NCBI GenBank assembly: GCA_029721435.1
Contig: CM056577.1
Location: 26,057,719 to 26,121,718, forward strand
Length of the DNA stretch: 64,000 bases
Origin: Gymnothorax reevesii
Taxonomy: Eukaryota > Chordata > Actinopteri > Anguilliformes > Muraenidae
Direction: 5' to 3'
Shown here piece after piece: positions 34,540 to 45,949 of this stretch (positions are counted from its first letter, which is position 1; every line of letters starts with the position of its first letter). The translations under genes and the position numbers were made by a program. The notes beneath the pieces are model-generated. The model saw only the letters and a program-made list of their open reading frames with translations. It was not told the origin of the DNA and did no database searches.

Positions 34540-35825
34540 TGCTGGATTGCAAATATTTCATGGAGTCTCGGCGGTGTTTGTACTCGTGGCACAGTAAGCT
34601 GCAGTTATGTCTCATTTTGTGACGTTACCTGAGCTGCTAGTCTTCCTTTACATACGGGATGCTCGCTAGTTTCTTTTGTACAAACAGGATATATGATTGG
34701 GAAGCCTTTGCAAGCGCAACTGTCATGGCCGGTGTGTTCAGACCCCAAACGCAGAGGCCGGAATAAAAGGAAGTCTCGCAGATTGAGAGAGACAAAGAAA
34801 TAAAATGGGAGAGAGAGAGATTCACGCTTCATACGGACCTAGATTTCGTCCGAGTGCAAGGAAGCAAAGTGAGCTTGACAGAATGAATTGAAAGGGGAAA
34901 AATCTCGGAAGCTGAGATAAAAAGAATTAGCACCAGACAGTGCCCAGGAGGGAAAAACAGAAAGATCCTGTTGCCAACTAGAACTTTACCTCTTTTTCAC
35001 TTTAGCAAGAGCAGTGAGGCAGAACTTAGGCATAAATTGAATCCGGGCAACGCCCCCAATTAATGCCAGCTGGCTCAAGAATCCGACTGAGGGCAAACCG
35101 ATATCGTCCCGGACGAGAGCAACCAAGAAAGCTCTCAAAGCCTCCAAAAACCATGACAGCAGCGTGAACGTTATCGCAATGTGGAACTGAACGTTCATGC
35201 CTGATTCCTTACGGACTCTACAAATAATAACTTTAGCCTTCCAGCTGGACCCAATTCACTTGGCTGAAATGAAGTCTTTAGAAATGGTCAATTCAAATTT
35301 TTGTTACAACCTCTGGGACTGATGCTACTTGGTCAAGTGACTTAAGTTCTAAACTGCTTGGCTTGGGTCAGTTGGTTAACTCTACGTCTACCTAGGTCCA
35401 CAAATATGTTGTCACATGGATTAGCAGAGCATGTTCAATCTGAGTATGTTTGAGGACCAAACGTCATTTGCCTTTGTCTCATGCCTGTTATTGGCAATTC
35501 ATGGATAGAACTACTACAATTTACCATTTATTCCCAAGCCTTGGGGATCATGATGGTCATACAACCGGAGTGTCTATCGAGCATATCCTGCTGTTCTGAT
35601 TTGTCTTTCACTTTACTTAATGTAATGTCTCGATCAAGTTTATTTAAAGCAGTTGGTTCCTCATCAATGCTTCAGCAACAGTATGTTTGCCACAGGAAAT
35701 TTTATATGTTAATTTTCAATAATTCTGTAATTTGAATAACAGTGGCTGAAAAAAGATGAAATGTTATTTATATGATTGTTGTGTTACTGCTGTTTAAATG
35801 AAATTACGATAATTGACGTTCATGT
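34540..35825. other. Unassigned DNA
   Basis: No ORF with a recognisable domain and no repeat boundary. A GAGAGAGAGAGA run lies at about 34808-34820. Confidence 0.45.
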
Positions 35826-35828
35826 TAA

Positions 35829-37351
35829 GGCGAGACACGGCAGGAAAAAACATGGATTTTTCCTGCAGCGGTGAAATTTGAGATTTTGGGCTAGTTTACT
35901 CCTTGAATATGTATTCTTTCAAACTGCTATAAAGAAAACATTAAAATTGTACATTTAGATGTTTATTTCATTTTGTCTACTTGCGGCAGTAAGTTTCTCC
36001 CGAATTTACCAAAAAGTTAGCATTCCAACACAACAAACAGTGCTTCGCCTTCACTGAAATCTGTCATGACCGGTTCAGTTGTAAAGCTCTGATTCTCCTG
36101 CACAACACTGTGTAATCCAAATAAGGGCATTTCCTTTCGGTCAGTAACCAATCGTGAAAGTTCATAGGGGAATTTAAAGCTCCTGACAAAATCTCATTCG
36201 CTACTGCTGGTTTCTGCTAACGTGATTCGCTCAGATGCATCACGTGGTGCACTCTGACACTTCTGTCTTTAGCTTGCTGCGGAACCTTAGCTGCATCGGA
36301 ATAGTTAAAATAATCACTTCCTATCGTCTAATTCTGAACCACTTTTCTTTAATCATTGTGGAAAACGTCATGAGATAAATAATAATAATTATTAGTCCTG
36401 AACTGTTCTCAGTCATTTTCATGATTAACAAAATGTTCACTCCGAGAGCACTGCGCACTTAACAGGTGTTGCTTGTTCTCCCCGATTAGGTAAGATGACA
36501 ATCATTCATCTGGACGCGTTACCCCCTTCAGTTGCCAATTACAATAATTGGAAAATGTGTCAATAAAGAAAAATAATTGAGAAATAGCTAGGACTATCCT
36601 AATTGTCATAAAGGGACGTGTCTGTGCCGCCCCAATTCCCATTTCTAGCTCCTTCATCTTAGATGCCTGTCATGTTATTAAATTATCAATTTATTTATTT
36701 ATTTATTTATTTATCAAAATATACCACATATACCATACCACATTACTATTAATAAGAGCCTGAACATTTATTCTGTTTGTGAGCAATTGTTTCCAACAGA
36801 AATGCATTAAATTCCCCTATGAATGCCGTTTTCTCAAAATGAGGTTTTTGTCATACTCCAAGTCAAACTTCTCTGCCTATACCTATGTATACCAAACTTT
36901 GCAGTTATACACTTAGCTATATTCTGAAGATATTTACAGAGGGATTTGTTAATATATCATCTGTAGCCTGATTTATGATACATTTTATTCCCAAAAATAT
37001 GGCAAAAAAGTTTTTTTTTATGGCCATGGACAGCATATTTTGATTTTCTCAGGAATAAAAGCAGATATCCTTAATTCCCTCCATGATTGTTTTTTCATCT
37101 TATATGTAAACAAAATGAAAAAAGAATTTTGCACTTGGCTTTATCAGATGTTTAGATTTATCTTCTGAAAATATATGCAAATTACTGCATATTTAATGAG
37201 ATAATGCCTAATTTGCGAATTTAAACATAAAAATTTCAAAAACCTGTAATACATATTTTTTCATACTATTCCAAGTAATCAACTGAGGAAGTTTCACGAT
37301 GATATCTATTTTTTTTTTTACTTTAACCTAATTCACCTATAGTGTCTCGCC
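35829..37351. mobile_element. 1.5-kb non-autonomous DNA transposon with GGCGAGACAC termini
   Basis: Begins GGCGAGACAC and ends GTGTCTCGCC, a 10-bp perfect inverted repeat, flanked by TAA on both sides (35826-35828, 37352-37354). TAA fits the TWA target of PIF/Harbinger elements; alternatively it is a decayed TTAA site (left flank TTAA, right flank TAAA). The 1523-bp interior has no ORF above 60 codons and includes a (TTTA)n run at 36690-36714. Confidence 0.65.
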
Positions 37352-37354
37352 TAA

Positions 37355-37690
37355 AAGGAGAATTCCGGTGTGACTTGGAGTGTATTGAAATATGATAACG
37401 AGTACTTACCTTTGTCGAATACCCCACCTCCGTACGCACGCAACTTTTCGAAATATATAGCTTTTTAGCCGACGCTCCCAGCAGGCTTACAATAGTAGTG
37501 AGTCGGCCATAGCATTGCCATGCAAAGAAATCGCTATTTTTTCATCATGAACAAGGCTCAAAGTAGCTCCACCCTTCATCGGTAGAATTCCGAGGGCCCT
37601 GAAATTTAAAACGAGGCACTGAGAACTTTGAAAATGCACATGTAGTTTATTAAAAAAGACTATTTATGCGAACAGTACCTTGAGCTAGCT
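37355..37690. repeat. Probable interspersed repeat
   Basis: GGAGAATTCCGGTGTGACTT, TGTATTGAAATATGATAACG and GGTAGAATTCCGAGGGCCCT occur in this order in a repeat family I have seen in fish genomes, although I cannot name its class. It leads directly into the palindrome at 37694. Confidence 0.4.
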
Positions 37691-37693
37691 TCC

Positions 37694-37828
37694 AGTCGCC
37701 TCCATCTTGGAAGTCACAAAAAGTCGATTGACGAGCACAAACGAATAGATTGCAATCTGTTCCCCTATTCTTCCTATTCGTTCGTGCTCGTCAATAGACT
37801 TATCGTAACTTTCAAGATGGAGGCAACT
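37694..37828. repeat. Large imperfect palindrome
   Basis: Two arms of about 55 bp (37694-37748 and 37774-37828) separated by 25 bp. Both read toward the centre as GCCTCCATCTTG...TTGACGAGCAC...ACGAATAG with about seven differences. The right arm abuts the LINE remnant at 37812. It may be two head-to-head copies of a repeat terminus. Confidence 0.8.
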
Positions 37829-38657
37829 AAATGGAAAGAAAAGGGAATCACATACCTCCACCACATCTTCTACAACAACACTTTACTAACATTCCAACAG
37901 CTGTCTGTAATGTACAACATCGACAAGAAAAAATTCCTTCAATATATATTATATATTAAAGAATCAATGAAAACATAATTAAATATCACTAACATCCACC
38001 ACTAACATCCACCACTAATATATAGCATCAATAAAATAACGCAGTCAAAGAAAAAAACTAGTCACAAAGCTATATGAACTCATATCCTCCAACAACGACC
38101 CACATCACATACCAATAAACAAATGGGAACGAGACCTCATCATCCACACCAACAGTGAATTCTGGAACAGAGTCTGCAACAACATATTCTCCATGTCTAG
38201 CAACACCAAAATTCAGTTAATACAGTATAAAATCATCCATAGATCACACCTCACATAGCACAAGATGCACATCATGGGACTCACAGACACAGGCATTTGT
38301 ACTCACTGCACACTCAACACTACTGACAACCACCTGTATGCACTCTGGCTCTGCCCACCAATTCACAACTTCTGGAAACAAATAACCACCACCCTACCCC
38401 GATTCCTTGACCTCAATATCCCACTATCCCCTACCATCTGCATACTTGGAAATTTAGAAGAACTCAACACTCAACTCAACTCAAAACAAATCACAATCCC
38501 CCTGCTTGTGGCCCTAACTATCGCCAAGAAAACAATACTGCTCAACTGGAAAAAACAGAAAAAACATCACAACAACACAATGGTTAAATCTCTATACACA
38601 ACACATATCAATGAAACAACAGTCAGCAACCCACAGGAATCAATCACAAGAATTTAA
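37812..38657 (+). pseudogene. L1/Tx1-like LINE ORF2 C-terminal remnant
   Basis: The first frame reads WKEKGITYLHHIFYNNTLLT, then FQQLSVMYNIDKKKFLQYI. After stops and a duplicated ACTAACATCCACC segment (about 37988-38016), 38265-38657 is open. It has DTGICTHCTLNTTDNHLYAL and WLCPPIHNFWKQITTTL, the C-x2-C...H cluster of the ORF2 C-terminus, then LVALTIAKKTILLNWKKQ. A stop immediately precedes the 38265 frame (HLT*HKMH). Endonuclease and reverse-transcriptase domains are absent. Confidence 0.7.
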
Positions 38658-38803
38658 CAACATCTACTCCACAACTCTCACTGCCATCTCGATGTCGGTG
38701 AGTTAATGCCACAGCATGGATATACAAAGGCTTGTTCACGGAGAGGGATTTTTTAAAAAATAAGAAAAAGAGAAAAAAGGAAAAGAAAAAATTTGAATGG
38801 AAT
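37812..38803 (+). mobile_element. L1/Tx1-like LINE, 3' end with A-rich tail
   Basis: 5'-truncated LINE. It ends with about 50 bp of A-rich sequence (AAAATAAGAAAAAGAGAAAA, 38754-38803), the expected 3' tail. The plus strand is strikingly A- and C-rich and poor in G through the coding part, unlike flanking DNA and unlike the LINE at 33744, so it is a different family. Confidence 0.7.
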
Positions 38804-38844
38804 TTGAAATTGGAAATCTGTATAAATCCTTAAGGAAACTTATA

Positions 38845-40353
38845 TACTGAGTACAAATGAAAACGCACCACTCACGAAATCTGGAATAGCTTCACGGATT
38901 TATATGTGAAGTATACGTATGATGCATTTGAGATAATGAATGATTTAAGAAGACATGTAAACATCATTCAATTTCATTCACGATAATGTTTATGCGCGGG
39001 AGAGGTTTAACTGGTGTAAGGGTCAAACAAGAAAGTCAATAACGGGTGTGACCGCCATTTGCATTGACACATGCGGTGCATCGTTGTCGCATGGAGTTGA
39101 TCAGTCTCTGGATAGTGTTCTGAGGGATAGCATTCCACTCCTGAACCAGGGCAATCTCAAGTTCTTGAATATTGTCCATCTGGCGTCGACGTGAAAGACG
39201 TCATCCAATTTCATCCCAAAACTGCTCGATAGGGGAGAGGTCGGGTGACAGAGCTGCCCACTGAAGCACGGGGATGTTCTGCTGTGCAAGGTACTGCATG
39301 GACACCCTTGCAGTGTGTACCCTAGCGTTGTCCTGTTGGAACGTGTGGACATCGTGGTGTTGGTTGAAGAACGGCACAACATGGTTCTGCAGCATCTGGT
39401 CCCGGTAGTAGACGCCGTTCACCCTTCCTCTGCAGATATGGAGAGGGGTTCTGTGACGGTAGCTTATTCCACCCCACACCATAACGCTGCCACCACCCCA
39501 ACGGTCCATTTGAACGACACATTCAGCGTTATAACGTTCACCACGTCTCCGCCAAACACGTATACGGCCATCTGCGTTCCTTAAGTGAAATCGTGACTCG
39601 TCAGAAAAGATGACACCGTGTCATTGTCTTAGTCGCCAATTCTGGTGCCTGTTTGCCCACTGTAGACGCTGGTTTCGGTGACGATCCGTCAATATGGGGC
39701 CGAAATAAGGACGTCGTGCACGCAGGCCTGCAGCTTGCAGACGGTTCCGTACGGTGTTGGGGTGAATGAATCCACGTCGTCCTTGGACTTGAGCAGCCGT
39801 TTTTGTCACTGGTAGTGTTCGGTCTCGGACATGATCCCGTACGATCTGACGGACCTGACGTGCCGTTGTCACACGTTGTTGACCCAGTCGAGGACGGTCC
39901 CGAGTGCTCCCTGTTTGCAGAAACCTTTGATGGAGTCTTGCGATCGTTGTGTGTGCGCAGTGTGGTCGTCTGGCAATTTCCCTGGTGCTGGCGCCAATTT
40001 GAAGCATGCCTATGGCACGTTCCTGTTCAGGGGCTGTAAGTCGCGGCATAGTGTCGACTCTTCACACGTGTCGATGAAGAAGTGAAATTTTATTCCGATT
40101 CACATGCTTTTAAAGGCAATGTGTGCACAAATTCAGAGTGAAATTCATTTTTCCCGTGGTGTGCGTGCAAGATGTTGTGATTTGGCAAAAAATTGCCTCG
40201 CGTTACAGTTAACTTGAAATTCTCGCATTTCTTGCACCTGGCATGTCGGGTGACGTCACTGTAGTGTTGTTGTTGTATAAAAATTATATTGAAGTTCATT
40301 TGAACTTAAATATTGACTTTTTTCGAGTGGTGCGTTTTCATTTGTACTCAGTT
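38845..40353 (-). mobile_element. Full-length Tc1-like element (MPR type), nearly intact
   Basis: About 1.51 kb with perfect 28-bp inverted repeats starting ACTGAGTACAAATGAAAACG (38846-38873 and the reverse at 40325-40352), bordered by TA-rich target sequence. The transposase on the minus strand is colinear over its whole length. Perfect terminal repeats plus only two coding lesions make this one of the youngest-looking insertions in the window. Confidence 0.9.
39036..40049 (-). pseudogene. Tc1-like DD34E transposase, full length with two in-frame stops
   Basis: 337 codons in one frame from ATG 40047-40049 to TGA 39036-39038, normal for a Tc1 transposase. In order: MPRLTAPEQERAIGMLQIGA (first helix-turn-helix), QTGSTRDRPRLGQQRVTT (GRPR-like linker), a second helix-turn-helix ending IHPNTVRNRLQAAGLRARRP, VIFSDESRF (first Asp), GGSVMVWGGIS, HTFQQDNARVHTA (second Asp), [17 protein letters not shown] (Glu), and MRQRCTACVNANGGHTRY. 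The second Asp and the Glu are separated by 34 residues. TGA codons lie at 39621-39623 and 39201-39203; both may be CGA or GGA changes. No frameshift was seen. Confidence 0.9.
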
Positions 40354-40409
40354 ATAACAAACACATCATGAAATAACTGCCAAAATACAACTCTGCTTCA
40401 TTTCGGATC

Positions 40410-40507
40410 ATTTGGTTGTTACACTGTTTTGCCTTGTTTCCCTTTTTCCCTTGTCTTTTGGCTCTTGTCTCTCTATTTTATTCTAATTATTACTATTACA
40501 ATTGTGA

Positions 40508-40543
<36 letters not shown>

Positions 40544-40660
40544 GTTATTTGCTTTATCTCCTCTTTCCTTCCTTTGTGGTTTTCTCCCCCCCCCCCTCTT
40601 TTTTGTAAATCAACACCACAACTCGCTACCCCCCCAAAAAAAAAAAAGTCGGGCAGCTAC
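40410..40660. repeat. Pyrimidine-rich and (ATT)n low-complexity DNA
   Basis: T/C-rich sequence, an (ATT)n run at 40512-40545, a C(10) run near 40587 and an A(11) run near 40636. Overlapping ORFs are Leu/Phe/Pro-rich composition artefacts. Confidence 0.8.
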
Positions 40661-40857
40661 TATGGATACATGCTTGTTGTCTCCGCCGCCACCCCAGCAT
40701 TGGCTTAATAATGCGCAAAGTTGTGCTGAAACATAGACGCTTCCTTGTGGATGCTGTACGGGCTGTCATTTTTGAACTTGAGTTATACTTCAATTATGAC
40801 ACCTATTGATTTTGGTCGCCATGGTGACAGTATTGGCTGAATAATGTGTTCTAATTG

Positions 40858-41200
40858 CCTGGTTTTGTGTTCTCTTCATGTCTGCAGCGGGGCCCTGCCC
40901 TGAGCATGCTGCAAGTCTTCACCATCATTGCTACATGGCCTCTGCCCAATGCTGCCCAGTCTGCACCATCAAAACAGTCTGGTCCATGGCATCTATCCAG
41001 CAAACTAAAAATCCTGGACTGCTTTCAACAGACTCTTTTTGCATTTTGGCAAACATGAAGATGGACTAACTCTCTTAAGCCATGTTCCTCCCAAGGTTTC
41101 TTCCTGTTTTTATCCACAGAGAGAGTTTTTCTTTGCCACTGTCACCACCGACTTGCTTTTGAGGGGCCTCAGGCCAGGGTTTACTGTGTAGCATATTGTG
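40858..41200 (-). repeat. Interspersed repeat related to fish LINE 3' regions
   Basis: Contains TCCCAAGGTTTCTTCCTGTT and GAGAGTTTTTCTTTGCCACT, which in reverse (GCAAAGAAAAACTCTC, GAAGAAACCTTGGGA) is a phrase common in fish interspersed repeats. The segment at 56090-56190 has the same phrase in the other orientation (GGGCAAGGAAAAACTCACTC). Boundaries are approximate. Confidence 0.5.
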
Positions 41201-41710
41201 GCAATATTTTTGAAATGTGCAGTTCTGATGAAATGAAAGGTTTCTCTTGTATTGAGTTCCGTTGTTCATCACAGAGGCTGGGAAACCCATCACTCGATCC
41301 TGGTTTACTGCTCAAATCCGCCTTATTTGTCAGCCACATTTGTGGCTGCTCCCTCAGCTCTATACCCTTCACTCATTTCGTATTGCAGCAGCAACATTTG
41401 CTGCCTCAATGGCCTCCATTACAACACTGAAAGCCACGGGACATTGGACATCTTCAGCTTACAAACAATACCTTTGCAATACCTTTGTCAGTTTGTGTAA
41501 ATTGTTATCATGTTTTGCTTGTTAAATCTCATCCAACTTGTACTTGCATCTGATTCACACCTTGTTTAAAAAGCCTTTCTATACACATTGTTGGGGCACA
41601 AAGCATCACTCCTCAGCACCCATCTAAACTCATTCACCACTACATACACTTCAACTTATAAAGAAAAGTACCATCTTTCAAGGTGTCTCCTTGTGATACT
41701 CATCAATCAT

Positions 41711-42025
41711 ATAGAATATATCTCTTGAATCGGCTTTGAGAGAAATTGTGCCAGCCACCGGGCTATCACTACACATAATACACTTCACATAGAATTTTTC
41801 CCTGGTATTTGACTTCAAGTGAAATTGTGCAAGTCGCTGGGCTGTCACTACAGAAAGAACACTTTACATAGAATATTTCTCTTATATTTGGCTTCAAGAG
41901 AAACCTTGCCAGCCGCCGGGCTGTCCCTACACATAGTACACTTCACGTACAATATTTCTCTAATATTTGGCTTCAAGAGAAATTGTGCCAGCCGCCGAAC
42001 TGTGACTACACATATGAAAGCTTCA
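41711..42025. repeat. Minisatellite, 4 copies of a ~79-bp unit
   Basis: Four tandem units spaced 78-80 bp, each with GGCTTCAAGAGAAATTGTGC, CAGCCGCCGGGCTGTCACTA and CACATAGTACACTTCACATA. The units differ by 10-20%, with the outer ones most diverged. No gene lies across it. Confidence 0.85.
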
Positions 42026-42029
42026 CATT

Positions 42030-43599
42030 TTATACCATTACCTTGTACTCAGCATGGTTTGGTTTGGGGGGTTAGTTGCAGCTCCCTGCCTTCGGGTCCA
42101 TCAGAACAGAGCCATTGCGCCAAACAATGTATGCTTGTATACCTGTGTGCTTTCAATAAATATTCTCTTTTGACAATGTGGTCCCATCAGAAGTGATAAT
42201 TCATGAACATGAATGGCACTTTTAAATGATACATTCACCAAATGAACAATTATAGACATTATACCAATAATAATAATTACATGAACAAATGAAGACAAGA
42301 GGATATTAGACATTATAACAAAAAAGATATAGCCTTTATAAAAATTTCTGCAAATTTAAACATTATATTAGAAGAAATATGAAAAGGAAAATGAAGAAAA
42401 CACAAATAAAGGTGTTGCTGTGGTGGTTAATGCAAGTGGAGTGCTGATCATGAGAGAGGAAAATAGGGGCGTGTTGTAAAAATGTCCAAAAACTTGTTGA
42501 GGTTCCCTGAAACCAGCCATATAATCCGCATCTCTTAGCTGATTCACACCTGCCAATCTATCTCCAGCCTCCTTCTCCTCCTCCTCCTTCACACAAGGGG
42601 GCTCTCGCCCAGACAACAATGTTGTGCAGCATAGTTGGCACAGCGATGACTGCATTGCACTTTGATGGAGAGAAATGTAGGGCCCTACTGCACTTGGGCA
42701 TGCACCTGAAGTGTAACTTCCACCTCTCTAGTTCACTAGTAGTAGTGAGATTTTTCCACTGGGGTAAAGATGTATTCCCAAAGTGGGTACTCATTGCCCT
42801 CAAGTAAAATGCCAGTAAACAGGGTTTCTCGCTGTCTCTCATGTTTCACACTTCTTGTGCAGTAAATTAATTTGCATTGTCTTCCCAAATGATGGCTTCA
42901 TTTTTGTTTGTAAAGCTACCTTTCAGTCTGTTGAATAAAGTGACTTTGTTTACCTCCACTTCATTAAACATTATGCCTCTTACATCCAGACAAAGAGCTA
43001 ACTTTGTGGGCTGTTGTTTTGTTGAGAACGTTTTCTCGGTTTCACCAAATTTCCGATTCTCAGTGTAGACCTGAGGGTGATAATTTGATTACAGGGTGTC
43101 AGTGCTTGTATGTGTCACCAATGCCAACAGACACAATATAAGAACCAAGCAAAATGTGGTTCTTATTTTCTGCGGAAGGCCATAGACAAATCCAAGCACA
43201 CTGGGGACTGGTGAGCCGAGGAGGATGAGAAAACATACCTTTAAACAAATGACTGGGTTTGACGCGTTGACAATCATTAATTTAAATTAAAAATACATTA
43301 ACTCGGTAAACTTAATGCAACATCATCAGCTGTTGCTGGTTATCCTCGTTCAGGTAAGATGAAAAATTTTAAAAAATTACGTTTCTCAAGGCTAGGTTGC
43401 ATTTTAATTGATGTTATTGAGTCGTGGATTCTTGCTGCAAATCTCCGTGTTTAATTAATTGAAACAATCATGTAGCCCAAAAGCAAGCAGGGTAGTTAAG
43501 ACAGTTGTTTATTTTTCTCATAAAGTGCATAGAGAATTATTTTCCCTGAGATCTAGTATTTGCTTGCCGCATCATAGAAGTCAGATAGAAGCTGTGCTT
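42030..43599. other. Unassigned DNA
   Basis: No recognisable domain in any frame and no clear repeat boundary. Confidence 0.45.
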
Positions 43600-43757
43600 T
43601 TAACCTCTTAAGCCCTGAGCCTCTGGTTTTGGCAAGGCCAAGAGTAAATGAGAATATCTCTGTAACTACTCAGTCCATTTGAATAATCTTGGCATCATAA
43701 TAAAGGTAAAACCATTTGGAATTTCTGCCATGTCGTAAAAATCAGTATATTATATAT

Positions 43758-43830
43758 TGCTCAAAAAATAAAGGGAGTTATAATATTTGGAGTTACACTG
43801 TGTTGTTTAAGTGTTCCCTTTATTTTTATA
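43758..43830. mobile_element. Severely deleted Tc1/mariner MITE
   Basis: Left arm GCTCAAAAAATAAAGGGAG. Right arm TAAGTGTTCCCTTTATTTTT is the inverse of the same terminus (CTCAAAAAAATAAAGGGAAC is a familiar fish Tc1-type end). Only about 70 bp remain, and the outer right end merges into the adjoining (TA)n run. Confidence 0.6.
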
Positions 43831-43832
43831 TA

Positions 43833-43874
<42 letters not shown>
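43826..43874. repeat. (TA)n microsatellite
   Basis: TATATATTTATATATATTTA leading into an uninterrupted TA run of about 15 repeats, abutting the deleted mariner remnant. Confidence 0.9.
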
Positions 43875-43876
<2 letters not shown>

Positions 43877-44669
43877 TCAGAGTGAATGAAGGTTTAACAA
43901 AGAATAAATAAAAGATCTCATTTTGCATCTAACAGAGTTTTACTTCTATCCCTTGAGAACTTAATGCATATTACGTAAAATTATCAGTATTCATGCAGAA
44001 TATCACAAAGATTCTTTCAGAAAACGACTTTGAAAACGATGATTGAATAATTAGGAGATAATTATAGCGAAAATACCACAAACAAACCAGTTAAGCATTT
44101 TTTTGTTGCGCTATTTAAGTTCATGTGAATGGCACATGGACTCAGTTTGATGCAATGGGAACTCAAGGCTGTAGCTCAGGCTAGGTTTGTGCAATTAAAG
44201 TGCTTTAGGGCTCCTTGGAAATGTCAGTGGTCATAGAATCAAATGCTTACCCCTAAAGTCTTACTGACAGCATCACAAGCCGATCATGAAGAGGAAAACA
44301 CATTGCAAGCAAGCTGATTTTTTTGCTCATCTCTGGAGATGGTAAAATGTATCCCTGCTGTTCTTCAAGTGTGGTGTCGGTTTAAAAAGGCAGGGCATTG
44401 TTGGATTCTGTGGACTTTCCTCTTTCATTTGAGGTATCATTTGTATGCATAGGGCAAATACAGGAGAAATTCTAGCGACTCAGCACTGATATGATTTTAT
44501 CCTATGTTTTGCTATATGCTTATTTACTTGCTTGGCGCTTGAATTGTGTTCAGTTGAGGTAAAAATGGTCAACACAAGCTTTTTGCCGAGTTTCTTTGCG
44601 TAACGTGGATATGACGCATGACAATGTTGCGATTAGAAAACATGCTGTATTCGGGCTTAAGGGGTTAGC

Positions 44670-45595
44670 TGCCGATTGATCAAAATTTTTTCCAATGATA
44701 AAAGTAATCTAGGACAATGATTGGAAACAGGCCAAGACTAGTGGTTGCTCACAAGGATCCTTTTTTTGTCCCTTAATTTCAGCCGAGTGGCCACCACTGG
44801 CATGTCACCAGTGCTTTACTTTGTATGGCCTACTATGCTTCCACTATGTAATACATGTAATTTATTCTTACTATTTTGTGACTATTTTAATTCATTTTGA
44901 CTACACAACATAACTTACACCGGCCTGCATTTAAATTGGTTACGGTGGTCTAAAATCAATAAATCAAAAATCTCAGTACTATTAAAGTGGACAGCGTAAA
45001 GCAAAGTTATGAAGCACTTAACTTCCGTGAGTGCGTTCCTGCGGAAGAGCTGCTTCAGGAAACGCACGTTGAGAGCAACGAATTTTCGTAAGATCGCTCG
45101 TAGCAAACCCTCTTAGTGCTCTACGATTGATCATTATTGGGAAATGAGACCCTGGACAATCCTTTTCTTTCAAAGAAGAGCTGAATTATTGATTTGTCTG
45201 AGCACAGTCCATCACAGATGCCTCAGAGCCCTGAGAAGTCAACAGCACTGCTGGATACTGTCAACATAAGGCATCCTTTTTAGCACAGTAAACTTTTAAC
45301 AGTCAGTTGTGAATGTACCTACATGTTGTATCGCTTGATAAAGGTTTACCAATGTGGTAAAATCACATGTCGATAAATGAAGATTCTTGATGCAACACTG
45401 TTTGAGTGATCAGAAATCACGTGTATTCAAGTGAGGTGAGTGCCCTTGCTCTATACATATAAACGTTCGCCCGCATTGCTTAAATCTTTTAATTATATTA
45501 AGGACCATAGAGGGTGAAATATCCAAATCCCTTCCCATCCCTTAAATGAGGAACATTACTTATAAATTTTTCAATTATTTTTTTCACGCACTTGC
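44670..45595. other. Unassigned DNA
   Basis: No gene or repeat boundary recognised. Confidence 0.45.
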
Positions 45596-45599
45596 AGGC

Positions 45600-45945
45600 A
45601 AATTGGCGATCCTCTGCCCATCATTGCTCCTGATGTATAGGCCTATCCTGGATGTTGCTTTTGCGCCTAATCAGGATTACAATCACCTGCTGACATCTGC
45701 TGTTACAAACCACATCATTATTCAAAATTTTTTTAACCTCATTACTAGTTCTAAATTACCCTTGTCCCAACTTTTTTGAAATGTGGCCTGAATGGCTGTA
45801 TACAGTGTTTACAAATAAATGAGGATGACCAGACAAAACGTTAAATGTCTTGTCATCATACTGTCTGTAATGAAATAAAAGTCTAAATGAATTCAGAAAT
45901 CAATGCTGTCTGCATTTATCTTCATTTTGTTTACCTCCAAAACCT
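45600..45945. mobile_element. DNA-transposon 3'-end remnant
   Basis: Contains CCTTGTCCCAACTTTTTTGA, TACAAATAAATGAGGATGAC and CATACTGTCTGTAATGAAAT, followed by TGCATTTATCTTCATTTTGT. The order matches what I recall of a fish non-autonomous DNA-transposon family whose ends carry GTCCCAACTTTTTTGGAAT. The far terminus is not recognisable, so the boundaries and superfamily are uncertain. Confidence 0.45.
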
Positions 45946-45949
45946 GTCT

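Larger units (their letters stand above)
43604..44664. mobile_element. TTAA-type non-autonomous element with CCTCTTAAGCCC termini
   Basis: Left flank TTAA (43600-43603), right flank TTAG (44665-44668, one change). Ends are CCTCTTAAGCCCTGAG and, reversed, CCCCTTAAGCCCGAAT (11 of the first 12 bases match). Length is 1061 bp. It contains a nested Tc1-type remnant and a TA microsatellite. No transposase frame. Confidence 0.65.

Noticed and set aside
41711..42025. 79-bp period read as repeat plus spacer
   Set aside because: The whole unit repeats, including the part that would be the spacer; it is a minisatellite.
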